From NCBI GenBank assembly GCA_947487325.1, contig CANKWG010000062.1, positions 1-10,789 of the forward strand: a stretch of DNA of 10,789 nucleotides. The letters run 5' to 3'. The notes beneath the pieces were generated by a model. That model searched no databases. It had not been told where the DNA came from and saw only the letters and a program-made list of their open reading frames with translations. Shown here piece by piece: positions 1 to 7,702 of the stretch. The DNA comes from Oxalobacteraceae bacterium. Its GTDB lineage: Bacteria > Pseudomonadota > Gammaproteobacteria > Burkholderiales > Burkholderiaceae_D. Position 1 is the first letter of the stretch, and each line of letters begins with the position of its first letter. The translations under genes were made by a program, and so were the position numbers.

Positions 1-511
1 TGGTATCGGAAAGACGTCCGGCATCATCGATGCCAGCAAGCGAAGTTAAAATTTCAGGCGGGATTTTTTTGTTGAGTTTGACGTACTGGTCAAACTGCTG
101 AACGATGGCACGGCGCATCGCTTCAACTTCGGATTCGTCACCCGACTCAGAGTCCACAGGCGAAAGGTCTGCCACGAAATGGGTATCAGCCTCGCTAATC
201 GCATGGATACGCGCACGCTGGGCGCCTTCGACGAGTACTTTGACTGTACCGTCCGGCAGTTTGAGCATCTGCAAGATATTCGCGATGCAGCCGATTTCGT
301 AAATATCATCAGCCGAGGGCTCATCTTTGGCGGCTGCTTTTTGCGCAGCGAGCATGATGCTCTTGCCCTGCTCCATGGCTGCTTCGAGTGCTTTGATCGA
401 TTTCGGGCGTCCCACAAACAACGGAATCACCATATGCGGAAAAACGACGACATCGCGAAGTGGCAGCAACGGAAGCTGAGTGGGTTCGGAAAATTGTGCA
501 GTCATCGTCAT
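1..511 (-). CDS. lon: Lon ATP-dependent protease, N-terminal part (runs off the window)
   Basis: Only the first 170 codons are present; the frame is open to position 1. The product is the cytoplasmic homo-oligomeric AAA+ serine protease that degrades misfolded and some regulatory proteins. The visible part is the N-terminal LON substrate-binding domain. It opens with the typical LPLLPLRDVVVFPHMVIPLF stretch, followed by VGRPKSI, and continues with a segment ending near LAGIDDAGRLSDT. The ATPase and Ser/Lys protease domains lie outside the window. There are two in-frame starts, at 511 and 505 (MTMTAQFSEP). I chose 511 because an AAAAGG Shine-Dalgarno-like sequence sits 6 nt upstream, which would be too far from 505. 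It lies downstream of clpX on the same strand, but a terminator after clpX makes an independent lon promoter likely. Confidence 0.95.
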   Translation of the reverse strand, partial: MTMTAQFSEPTQLPLLPLRDVVVFPHMVIPLFVGRPKSIKALEAAMEQGKSIMLAAQKAAAKDEPSADDIYEIGCIANILQMLKLPDGTVKVLVEGAQRARIHAISEADTHFVADLSPVDSESGDESEVEAMRRAIVQQFDQYVKLNKKIPPEILTSLAGIDDAGRLSDT

Positions 512-690
512 GGCGAGCCTTTTGAAAAACCTGTGATTCATATTGGCACGTTACTGCCGATCACAAGGCCTGTGTTCAACAATAGTTACATTACCGCGCT
601 TGGTTGCCTTTTCTGGCGTGATTTCAGGTCACATTTGCTAAAAATCGACCATCAGGCACAAATACCCAAGCGCTCCAGGAAAAAACTAAC

Positions 691-727
691 AAAAAAAGCC
701 ACACGAGAGCCTTCCCGGTGGCTTTTC
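691..727 (-). terminator. Rho-independent terminator after clpX
   Basis: Read on the minus strand, AAAAGCCAC pairs with GTGGCTTTT. An inner CGGGA/TCTCG extension (one G·U, one bulged base) closes a 4-nt loop. A run of seven T follows at 697-691. Stem plus T-tract is the classic intrinsic terminator form. It lies about 140 nt past the clpX stop and upstream of lon, so it probably ends the clpP-clpX transcript. Confidence 0.8.
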
Positions 728-827
728 AATCGAAGCCCGTGTGCATTGTTGTTGACAGGGATTGTACTGCGTTTGTTCAGACAACTGATGAGAAGCCCTG
801 ATTTTTACAAGTTTCTTGTGAGTTTTG

Positions 828-851
828 CCCGGTTTTCAGCTAAAAACCGGG
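828..851. repeat. Perfect 9-bp inverted repeat after clpX stop
   Basis: CCCGGTTTT (828-836) and AAAACCGGG (843-851) are perfect complements separated by 6 nt. The hairpin begins about 18 nt past the clpX stop codon. No U-tract follows on either strand, so it is a poor intrinsic terminator. It may protect the mRNA 3' end or pause RNA polymerase ahead of the stronger terminator further downstream. Confidence 0.6.
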
Positions 852-869
852 AATTTCTTACAAGATCGC

Positions 870-2138
870 CTATTTCGCACCAGAGACCTTTTGAGGCTCG
901 TGGTAAATCAGCAAGGGCTTGGCACCGTTAGTGATGGTATTTTCATCAATGACCACTTTGGCAACGTTTTGCTGATTCGGCAATTCGAACATCACGTCGA
1001 GTAGAGAGTGCTCCACAATCGAACGAAGACCGCGCGCGCCAGTTTTGCGGGCCAGTGCCTTCTTTGCGATCGCGTGCAGTGCACCGGGTCGTACCTCGAG
1101 TTCTGCGCCTTCCATTTCCAGGAGCTTCGCGTACTGCTTGATCAGCGCATTTTTCGGCTCCAGCAGAATCTGGATCAGCGCATCTTCGGTCAGCTCCGAG
1201 AGCGTAGCGACAACAGGCAAGCGACCAACGAGTTCTGGAATCAGACCAAATTTAATCAGATCCTCAGGCTCGGCATCCATCATTACTTCGCTGGCACTGC
1301 GCTGGCTCTGGCTCTTTACGTTGGCCGAGAAACCGATACCACCTTTTTCAGAGCGATCCGAAATGATTTTCGCCAAGCCGTCGAAAGCGCCACCGCAAAT
1401 GAACAGAATATTCGTCGTGTCGATCTGTACGAAGTCCTGATTTGGATGCTTGCGTCCACCCTGAGGCGGTACCGAGGCCATGGTGCCCTCAATCAGTTTC
1501 AGCAGCGCTTGCTGCACGCCTTCGCCAGAGACATCGCGGGTAATCGACGGGTTGTCCGACTTGCGAGATATCTTGTCGATCTCGTCTATATAGACGATAC
1601 CTTTTTGGGCTTTCTCGACTTCGTAATTGCAGTTCTGCAGCAATTTCTGAATGATGTTTTCAACATCCTCACCCACGTAACCCGCTTCAGTCAGCGTCGT
1701 TGCATCGGCGATCACGAAGGGAACGTTCAGCATGCGAGCCAGCGTTTGCGCTAGCAGCGTCTTACCCGAACCTGTGGGACCCACCAGAAGAATATTGCTC
1801 TTGGCTAGCTCGACATCATCTTTTTTGCCCAGATGGCGCAGGCGCTTGTAGTGGTTGTAAACGGCCACTGACAGCGTGCGCTTCGCCGCATCCTGACCAA
1901 TGACGTACTGACCTAGCAAATCAAAGATTTCTTGGGGTGTAGGCAGATCGGAGCGAGGGCCGGCAACCGACTCCACCGTGGATGCCTCATCACGGATGAT
2001 GTCGTTGCACAGGTCGATGCATTCATCACAAATGAATACAGATGGGCCGGCGATGAGTTTCTTCACCTCGTGCTGGCTCTTGCCGCAAAATGAGCAGTAG
2101 AGCAACTTTTCCCCGCTGGAGGACTTTTTCTCTGACAT
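870..2138 (-). CDS. clpX: ClpX, ATP-dependent Clp protease unfoldase subunit
   Basis: This is a hexameric AAA+ unfoldase that recognises tagged or native substrates and threads them into ClpP in the cytoplasm. At 422 aa it is normal length and looks intact. Visible features in order are: an N-terminal zinc-binding domain with Cys15, Cys18, Cys37 and Cys40 (CSFC…CDEC); Walker A GPTGSGKT at 120-127; the pore-1 loop GYVGED at 153-158, which grips substrate; Walker B with IDEIDK at 184-189; the IGF loop at 268-270, which docks in the ClpP hydrophobic pockets; and sensor 2 GARGLR at 367-372. The start is the ATG at 2138, preceded by AGGA at unusually short spacing; MSEKKSSSGEKLLYCSFCGK matches the normal family N-terminus. 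It lies 127 nt downstream of clpP on the same strand, the usual pairing. Confidence 0.98.
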   Translation of the reverse strand: MSEKKSSSGEKLLYCSFCGKSQHEVKKLIAGPSVFICDECIDLCNDIIRDEASTVESVAGPRSDLPTPQEIFDLLGQYVIGQDAAKRTLSVAVYNHYKRLRHLGKKDDVELAKSNILLVGPTGSGKTLLAQTLARMLNVPFVIADATTLTEAGYVGEDVENIIQKLLQNCNYEVEKAQKGIVYIDEIDKISRKSDNPSITRDVSGEGVQQALLKLIEGTMASVPPQGGRKHPNQDFVQIDTTNILFICGGAFDGLAKIISDRSEKGGIGFSANVKSQSQRSASEVMMDAEPEDLIKFGLIPELVGRLPVVATLSELTEDALIQILLEPKNALIKQYAKLLEMEGAELEVRPGALHAIAKKALARKTGARGLRSIVEHSLLDVMFELPNQQNVAKVVIDENTITNGAKPLLIYHEPQKVSGAK

Positions 2139-2223
2139 ATCCTGAAGGTTAAGGTGATTTTTTCGTGGATGTTACCTGTGAATCAGGAATCCGTCACGCT
2201 TGAGAGTAACAATCTTGCTATGC

Positions 2224-2251
2224 CGTATAGTTGCATAAATGTAACTATACG
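2224..2251. repeat. Inverted repeat between clpP and clpX
   Basis: CGTATAGTT (2224-2232) and AACTATACG (2243-2251) are perfect 9-bp complements around a 10-nt centre, which itself contains CAT/ATG complementarity. It starts 14 nt after the clpP stop codon. No T-run follows on the minus strand, so it does not look like an intrinsic terminator. An operator, an RNA processing hairpin or an attenuating structure upstream of clpX are all possible. Confidence 0.55.
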
Positions 2252-2265
2252 ACATCCAGACCCTG

Positions 2266-2895
2266 TCAAGCACGATGCGTGAGCACTTTGTCGATCATTC
2301 CGTAGTCTACCGCCTGCTCTGCCGACATGAAGTTATCGCGGTCCGTATCTTTGCTGATCTGGTCGATGCTGCGTCCAGTCTTGTCTGCCAGAATCTGGTT
2401 CAGACGTTCCCGCAGATAAAGAATCTCGCGTGCCTGGATCTCGATATCCGCCGCCTGACCCTGTGCGCCACCGAGTGGCTGGTGAATCATGATGCGGGAA
2501 TTCGGCAGCGAGAAACGCTTGTCTTTCGCACCTGCTGCGAGCAGGAACGCCCCCAGCGAGGCAGCCAGACCTGTGCAAAGCGTCGAGACATCCGGCTTGA
2601 TAAATTGCATGGTGTCGTAAATTGCCAATCCCGCCGAGACGGATCCGCCGGGTGAATTGATGTAAAGAGAAATATCCTTATCAGGATTCTCGCTCTCGAG
2701 AAAAAGTAATTGCGCAACGACGAGATTCGCTGTGTGGTCGTTCACTGGGCCAACAAGGAAAATCACACGCTCTTTGAGCAAGCGAGAATAAATATCATAA
2801 GCGCGCTCGCCACGACCACTCTGCTCGATCACCATGGGCACCATGCCCAGCATGTCCGTGTCGAGTGCGGATTTACGGTAGGTGCTATCAGTCAT
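2266..2895 (-). CDS. clpP: ClpP, ATP-dependent Clp protease proteolytic subunit
   Basis: This is a serine protease that forms the double-heptamer degradation chamber paired with ClpX (and ClpA where present). At 209 aa it is full length. The Ser-His-Asp triad is visible: Ser113 in AASLGAF, His138 in MIHQPLGG, and Asp187 in DRDNF. The oxyanion and strand segment INSPGGSV lies at 79-86. The short N-terminal stretch before MVPMVIEQSGRGER is consistent with the propeptide cleaved off in this family. The ATG at 2895 has a GGGGAAG Shine-Dalgarno-like sequence 8 nt upstream. The C-terminal VLTHRA is typical. It sits between tig and clpX; a terminator after tig suggests its own promoter or read-through, but I cannot point to a clear promoter in the short gap. 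Confidence 0.98.
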   Translation of the reverse strand: MTDSTYRKSALDTDMLGMVPMVIEQSGRGERAYDIYSRLLKERVIFLVGPVNDHTANLVVAQLLFLESENPDKDISLYINSPGGSVSAGLAIYDTMQFIKPDVSTLCTGLAASLGAFLLAAGAKDKRFSLPNSRIMIHQPLGGAQGQAADIEIQAREILYLRERLNQILADKTGRSIDQISKDTDRDNFMSAEQAVDYGMIDKVLTHRA

Positions 2896-2943
2896 TGACT
2901 ATCTTCCCCGGTAAGAATTTTGATCGGTCTTCGCTCAAATAAG

Positions 2944-2983
2944 CAAGGCCGCAAGCGGTAGTGTAACCAATCTTGCGGCCTTG
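2944..2983 (-). terminator. Rho-independent terminator after tig
   Basis: CAAGGCCGCAAG and CTTGCGGCCTTG form a perfect 12-bp G+C-rich stem (arms 2944-2955 and 2972-2983) with a 16-nt loop. On the minus strand the stem is followed by a moderately T-rich stretch (CTTATTTG). It begins about 18 nt past the tig stop. The T-tract is imperfect, so some read-through into clpP is plausible. Confidence 0.75.
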
Positions 2984-3001
2984 GTTCCTGAGGCTGGCGT
3001 A

Positions 3002-4348
3002 TCAGGACTGCTGCGTATTGCCCATCAGCTCATCAAAGGACACAACGCTTTCGGTGACCTTGGCTTTGGACAGCACAAAATTGACCACGTTCTCTTCAAT
3101 GACCAGAGCCTCCACTTCAGCCAGACGCTGACGATCTCCAAAGTAGTACTTGACCACTTGTTGAGGATCTTCGTAGGCCTTGGCAAAGTCCTCTACGTGA
3201 GCTTTGATCTGATCGCCCGTCGCACGCAGTTCGTGCATCTTGACCAGCTCGCTCAGAATCAATCCCAGACGCACACGGCGATCCGCCTGCTCATTGAACA
3301 ACTCTGCAGGAAACGGCATGTCATTCACGTTCATGCCCCTCTGACGCATGTCTTCCCGGGTCATTTCAGCGAGACGCTCTGAGTCCTGCTGCAACAGCAC
3401 TTTGGGAACATCCAGTTCGGCGACCTTGAGCAAGGCATCCATCACATTGGTTTTCGTTTTCGCCTTCACACGGCTGCCAACTTCACGCTCAAGATTGCCA
3501 CGTATGTCATCGCGCATCTTTTGCATATCGCCATCGGCAATCCCCAAACTCTTCGCCAGATTCTCGTCGATGTCCGGCAGATGCGCCCACTCCACATTTT
3601 TGACCGTGATGGTGAATTCAGCCGTCTTTCCCGCCACGTCCTTGCCGTGGTAGTCATCGGGGAATGTCATATTGAAGGTCTTTGCTTCGCCCGCCTTGAG
3701 GCCTAGCACGGCCTGCTCGAATTCAGCCAGCATCCGTCCTTCACCCAGCACGAAGGGGTAATCATCAGCCTTACCGCCAGCGAACTCAACGCCATCGATC
3801 TTACCAACGAAATCTACCGTGACGCGATCACCGTTTTGTGCCGAGGTATCTGGTCCACCATCGCCGTGGGCATCGTGCACACCCTTGGTATGAAAATGGA
3901 CGCGCTGCTTACGGAGGATATCAATGGTCTTGTCAATTTCAGCATCGGTCACTTCGGACTTGCTTTGGGCGATCTCGACACCGGCCAGATCACCGATCTT
4001 CACTTCGGGATAGACCTCGAAGGTTGCCTGAAACACGATAGCGCCGTCGACATTTTCGTCACCCTTGGGCTCGATTCTGGGATAGCCCGCCACGCGGAGG
4101 TTGTGCTCGGTGCTGACTGCACGAAAGGCACGGTCCAGCAACTCATTGAGCACTTCACCCTGAACCACAGCGCCATACTGAGCCGACACCATCTTCATCG
4201 GCACTTTGCCCGGACGGAAACCCGGCGCTTTGGCGGTGCGCGCGCGTACTTTCAGGCGTTTTTCGATTTCCGTGTCCATGTCAGACATCAGCACGTTGAG
4301 CGTGACGCGGCGTTCAAGTTTTTCCAGTATTTCGACTGCAGTTACCAT
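3002..4348 (-). CDS. tig: Trigger factor, ribosome-associated chaperone / peptidyl-prolyl isomerase
   Basis: This chaperone binds ribosomal protein uL23 at the exit tunnel and shelters nascent chains. At 448 aa it is slightly longer than the E. coli protein (432 aa). The ribosome-binding domain occupies about residues 1-115 and carries the signature GFRPGKVP at 43-50. An FKBP-type PPIase domain follows at about 160-250 (GDRVTVDFVGKIDGVEF … LGEGRMLAEFEQAVLGLKAGE). The rest is the helical C-terminal substrate-binding arms, including TREDMRQRGMNV. A Gly/Asp-rich linker (HDAHGDGGPDTSAQ) just before the PPIase domain accounts for part of the extra length. The start is the ATG at 4348, with GGA 8 nt upstream. 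It begins 31 nt after the 3' end of tRNA-Leu, so the two may share a transcript. Confidence 0.97.
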   Translation of the reverse strand: MVTAVEILEKLERRVTLNVLMSDMDTEIEKRLKVRARTAKAPGFRPGKVPMKMVSAQYGAVVQGEVLNELLDRAFRAVSTEHNLRVAGYPRIEPKGDENVDGAIVFQATFEVYPEVKIGDLAGVEIAQSKSEVTDAEIDKTIDILRKQRVHFHTKGVHDAHGDGGPDTSAQNGDRVTVDFVGKIDGVEFAGGKADDYPFVLGEGRMLAEFEQAVLGLKAGEAKTFNMTFPDDYHGKDVAGKTAEFTITVKNVEWAHLPDIDENLAKSLGIADGDMQKMRDDIRGNLEREVGSRVKAKTKTNVMDALLKVAELDVPKVLLQQDSERLAEMTREDMRQRGMNVNDMPFPAELFNEQADRRVRLGLILSELVKMHELRATGDQIKAHVEDFAKAYEDPQQVVKYYFGDRQRLAEVEALVIEENVVNFVLSKAKVTESVVSFDELMGNTQQS

Positions 4349-4379
4349 GTGAATCGTCCAAAAATGTTAATCAAGTCGG

Positions 4380-4466
4380 TGGTGCGAGGAGGGGGACTCG
4401 AACCCCCACACCATTGCTGGCGTCAGGACCTAAACCTGGTGCGTCTACCAATTTCGCCATCCTCGC
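4380..4466 (-). tRNA. tRNA-Leu, anticodon UAG
   Basis: The cloverleaf reads on the minus strand. The acceptor 5' arm is GCGAGGA (4466-4460), paired with TCCTCGC (4390-4384), then A73 and an encoded CCA (4382-4380). The anticodon stem CCAGG/CCTG encloses the loop TTTAGGT, giving anticodon UAG at 4432-4430, which reads CUN leucine codons. A long variable arm, as expected for tRNA-Leu, and a T-arm with GTTCGAGTC are present. Placement directly upstream of tig is common in betaproteobacteria. Confidence 0.97.
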
Positions 4467-4490
4467 CGCACAGTGCTCATCACTCGTTAC

Positions 4491-4531
4491 AAAAAAGCAA
4501 AGGGCGACCAAGTGTCAATAGCGGTCGCCCT
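4491..4531 (-). terminator. Rho-independent terminator after the RND pump operon
   Basis: On the minus strand AGGGCGACC (4531-4523) pairs perfectly with GGTCGCCCT (4509-4501) around a 13-nt loop. It is followed by TTGCTTTTTT down to 4491. The 9-bp G+C-rich stem and T-tract make a strong intrinsic terminator about 90 nt past the pump stop codon. The loop contains TTGACA (4518-4513), discussed in the findings. Confidence 0.85.
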
Positions 4532-4618
4532 GCATGGCCATTGTGTTGGCCGTTTGACTTCAACCGCGCATTTTACTGGAAAACGACCTCATTTGCCCCT
4601 GTTTTTGGCCACGCCCCG

Positions 4619-7600
4619 TCAGACGGGTCGCCGCACCCTGAACCAGGCCGCGTACAGTGCAGGCAGGAACAGCAGCGTCAGTACGGTGGCGACGATCAAT
4701 CCCCCCATGATAGCCACGGCCATTGGCCCCCAAAATACCGAGCGCGAGAGCGGTATCATCGCCAGTACGGCCGTGGCTGCCGTAAGGATGATCGGCCTGA
4801 AACGCCGCACGGCAGAGCCTACGATCGCGTCCCAGACTGGAATGCCGGCTGAAATATCCTGCTCGATCTGATCGACCAGAATCACCGAATTTCGAATGAT
4901 CATCCCGAACAGCGCAATCACGCCGAGCTGTGCGACGAAGCCAAATGGCCGTTGCAGAATCAGCAGAGCCATAGCGGCGCCAGCGACACCCAGCGGCCCC
5001 GTCAGGAAGACCAGTGCCGAACGCGAAAAGCTGTGTAGCTGCAGCATCAACAAGGTAAACACAATGAAAATCACCAGCGGCACATTAGCGGCAATCGATG
5101 CCTGCGCCTTGCCACTGTCAGCAATGGCGCCCGCAAGTTTGATCTGATAGCCCGGTGGCAGCGTGGCACGCAACTCACCCAGCAGCGGGTCAATCTGGCT
5201 GGACACGGTTGGCCCCTGAATGCCATCGACCACATCGGACTGAACCGTAATCGCCCATTCACGCCCCTCACGCCAGACAACCCCCGGCTCCCACACAAAT
5301 CGAGGTGTCGCCAGCTGCGACAACGGTACGGCACGCCCACTGCCCGTCGGGATACTCGCGCTCGATAACGCCGTGACAGTGGCCCGCTCATCAACGGGTT
5401 GCCGAATCACGATATCGATCAGCTTGTCACCATCACGGAACTGACCCACGTTGCTTCCTGAGAGGATGGTGTTTGCAGCACGCATCACCACCTGCGAGTT
5501 GATACCCAACGCGCGCAATTTATCCTGATCCAATTCGATGCGCAGCACCTTCACCGATTCATTCCAGTTGTCGTTTACGCCGATCGCATTTGGATTGCGG
5601 CGCATGATCTCCTTGACCTGATCAGCGATGACCCGCACCTTGGCAACTTCAGTACCCGTCACCCGAAACTGAACCGGATACGGTACGGGTGGCCCATTCG
5701 GAAGCAATTTCACGCGGCCGCGGACTTCCGGAAAATCTGTTTTGAAGAGCGCGATGATTTTGTTCCGCAGCACGGTTCGCGCTTGGGCGTCTTTGGGCAA
5801 GACGACAATCTGAGACACATTCGTTTGCGGGAAAATCTGATCCAGCGGCAAATAGAAACGGGGGCTGCCTGTACCCACATAACTCGTCACCGATTCAACA
5901 TCAGGTTGCTGCATCATCAAGCGCTCGAACTTTTTCGCCTGAGCTTCGGTGGCTTGATAAGAAGATCCTTCGGGTAGCCAGAGCTCCACCATGAGCTCAA
6001 GGCGGCTCGAATCGGGGAAGAATTGCTGCTCAATAAAACGGAAACCAAATACACCGAGAAAAAATCCTGCCAGCGTCAACACAATCGTGGTCTTGCGCCA
6101 ATCAACACACCAATCCACGACGTTTCTCAAGCGTTTGTAAAAAGGCGTGTCAAAGAGCTCGTGATGACCATCCGCACTCGCGGCTGGCTTAACTTTCAGC
6201 AGGAGATAACCGAGGTACGGCGTAAAAAGCACTGCGACAAACCACGATATCAACAGCGCCAGAGCATTCACCGAAAACATCGAGAAGGTGTACTCGCCCG
6301 CCGCTGACTTTGCAAAACCAATCGGCAAGAACCCGGCCGCTGTAATCAGTGTGCCGGTCAGCATAGGCATCGCCGTGGAGGTATAGGCAAATGTCGCCGC
6401 ATCAAACCGCGAAAAACCCTCCTCCATTTTTCGCACCATCATCTCAACGGCGATGATCGCATCATCAACCAGCAATCCCAGAGCGATAATGAGCGCGCCT
6501 AGCGAAATTTTGTGAAGGTCAATGCTAAAGATTCGCATCGCCAGAAAGGTCGCGGCAAGTACCAGTGGAATCGTCAACGCCACCACCAGTCCGGGCCGGA
6601 CATCAATGCGCCAGGGCTTGGTGTGCAAACCAAGCGAGATCAAACTGACGGCCAGCACAATCAGTACGGCCTCAGCCAAAACTTTAAGAAACTCATTAAC
6701 CGATGAGCTAACAGCCTTGGGCTGATTGGCAACGCGCTGGAGTTCAATACCCACCGGAAGCTTGGCCTGAATCCTAGCAGCCGTTTCGTCCAGACTGCGA
6801 CCTAAGGCGATGATATCGCCGCCCTTTTCCATCGACACACCCAGCCCGATCACCTCTTTGCCGTTGAAGCGCATCTTGTCCCGAGGTGGGTCCGCATAGC
6901 CACGGGTTACCGTCGCAAAATCACCCAGACGGAAATTATTGCCGTTGGCACGCAAGGGCATGTTTTCAAGCTCTTTGGCCGTGGCCAGTGCACCGGAGAC
7001 TCTTACCTGCAAGTTATCAGTCGCAGTCACCAGAACGCCACTGCCCTCCACCGCGTTTTGCGCATTGATTTGGGCCACTACACTCTCGAAAGGTATACCC
7101 AGCTGCGCAAATTTTTTGGTTGAAAATTCGATGAATATCTTTTCATCCTGAACGCCATACAACTCCACTTTGGCGACCGAGGGCACACCCAACAGCTGTT
7201 GCCGAACAAAATCCGCATAGTCTTTGACCTCGGCATAGGTAAAGCCATCTGCCGCGAGTGCGAAGATCGATCCGTAGGTGTCACCAAACTCGTCATTAAA
7301 GAATGGACCTTGCACGCCCGAAGGCAGCGTGGGTCGTATATCACCGATTTTTTTTCTGACCTGATACCAGGTTTGCGGCACTTCTTTGGGTGGCGTTGAT
7401 TCACGTAATTCGATGATTATCAGCGTTTCGCCTGGCTTCGAATAGCTGCGAATTTTGTCAATAAAGGGGGTTTCCTGAAGCTTTTTTTCAAGCTTGTCGG
7501 TGACTTGTTCGGCCACTTGCAAAGCGCTCGCCCCGGGCCAGTACGCGCGAATGACCATCGCCCGGAACGTAAATGGCGGATCTTCATCCTGTCCCAGATT

Positions 7601-7702
7601 GGCGTAGCTGAAAATACCACCCAACATCAACACCACCATCAGGTAGCGAATGAAGGGAATATGCTCCAGCGCCCAACGCGACAAATTCAGGCGCTCTCTC
7701 AT
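4619..7702 (-). CDS. RND efflux transporter, inner-membrane permease (AcrB/HAE-1-like)
   Basis: This is a 1027-aa proton-driven inner-membrane pump subunit of the resistance-nodulation-division superfamily. It would trimerise and extrude hydrophobic compounds with the adaptor encoded just upstream. The layout is typical: TM1 at about residues 15-33, a large periplasmic loop, a TM2-TM6 block, a second large periplasmic loop after TM7, and a TM8-TM12 block. The TM4 signature LGLLVDDAIIAVE carries the Asp pair Asp413/Asp414 (equivalent to AcrB Asp407/408). TM10 has MIIRNSVILVDQI with Arg937 where AcrB has Lys940. RRFRPIILTA precedes TM11. The ATG overlaps the adaptor stop in an ATGA (7699-7702), giving translational coupling. 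A terminator follows, and no outer-membrane factor gene is present. Overall it resembles drug-type (HAE-1) pumps more than heavy-metal ones, but the substrate cannot be read from sequence, so I give no symbol. Confidence 0.93.
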   Translation of the reverse strand: MRERLNLSRWALEHIPFIRYLMVVLMLGGIFSYANLGQDEDPPFTFRAMVIRAYWPGASALQVAEQVTDKLEKKLQETPFIDKIRSYSKPGETLIIIELRESTPPKEVPQTWYQVRKKIGDIRPTLPSGVQGPFFNDEFGDTYGSIFALAADGFTYAEVKDYADFVRQQLLGVPSVAKVELYGVQDEKIFIEFSTKKFAQLGIPFESVVAQINAQNAVEGSGVLVTATDNLQVRVSGALATAKELENMPLRANGNNFRLGDFATVTRGYADPPRDKMRFNGKEVIGLGVSMEKGGDIIALGRSLDETAARIQAKLPVGIELQRVANQPKAVSSSVNEFLKVLAEAVLIVLAVSLISLGLHTKPWRIDVRPGLVVALTIPLVLAATFLAMRIFSIDLHKISLGALIIALGLLVDDAIIAVEMMVRKMEEGFSRFDAATFAYTSTAMPMLTGTLITAAGFLPIGFAKSAAGEYTFSMFSVNALALLISWFVAVLFTPYLGYLLLKVKPAASADGHHELFDTPFYKRLRNVVDWCVDWRKTTIVLTLAGFFLGVFGFRFIEQQFFPDSSRLELMVELWLPEGSSYQATEAQAKKFERLMMQQPDVESVTSYVGTGSPRFYLPLDQIFPQTNVSQIVVLPKDAQARTVLRNKIIALFKTDFPEVRGRVKLLPNGPPVPYPVQFRVTGTEVAKVRVIADQVKEIMRRNPNAIGVNDNWNESVKVLRIELDQDKLRALGINSQVVMRAANTILSGSNVGQFRDGDKLIDIVIRQPVDERATVTALSSASIPTGSGRAVPLSQLATPRFVWEPGVVWREGREWAITVQSDVVDGIQGPTVSSQIDPLLGELRATLPPGYQIKLAGAIADSGKAQASIAANVPLVIFIVFTLLMLQLHSFSRSALVFLTGPLGVAGAAMALLILQRPFGFVAQLGVIALFGMIIRNSVILVDQIEQDISAGIPVWDAIVGSAVRRFRPIILTAATAVLAMIPLSRSVFWGPMAVAIMGGLIVATVLTLLFLPALYAAWFRVRRPV

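Larger units (their letters stand above)
512..869. other. lon–clpX intergenic region
   Basis: This 358-nt stretch has no convincing gene. It holds a 9-bp perfect inverted repeat just after the clpX stop (828-851), the probable clpX terminator (691-727), and about 180 nt that must contain the lon promoter and leader. I looked on the minus strand for a sigma-32 promoter (CTTGAA…CCCCAT) and saw none. A TTGAAC at 574-579 could be a -35 box, but no acceptable -10 follows at normal spacing, so I do not call a promoter. A plus-strand ORF crosses this region, but it mainly mirrors lon and clpX. Confidence 0.6.

Noticed and set aside
179..931. 250-codon plus-strand ORF across lon 5' end and the intergenic region
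   Set aside because: Most of it mirrors lon and the clpX 3' end. The translation has no recognisable domain, and the intergenic part covers the clpX terminator.
2244..2269. TTGACA…TATAGT promoter for clpX at the end of clpP
   Set aside because: Both hexamers are good, but the spacer is only 14 nt, too short for a normal sigma-70 promoter, and the -10 lies in the inverted repeat.
3836..4852. 338-codon plus-strand ORF opposite tig, tRNA-Leu and the pump 3' end
   Set aside because: It runs antisense through a tRNA, a terminator and two conserved genes, has low-complexity composition and no family resemblance.
4619..7702. RND pump as the hopanoid transporter HpnN because hpn genes are adjacent
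   Set aside because: HpnN is a different RND branch without a dedicated adaptor. This protein is an AcrB-like 1027-aa pump coupled to a membrane fusion protein.
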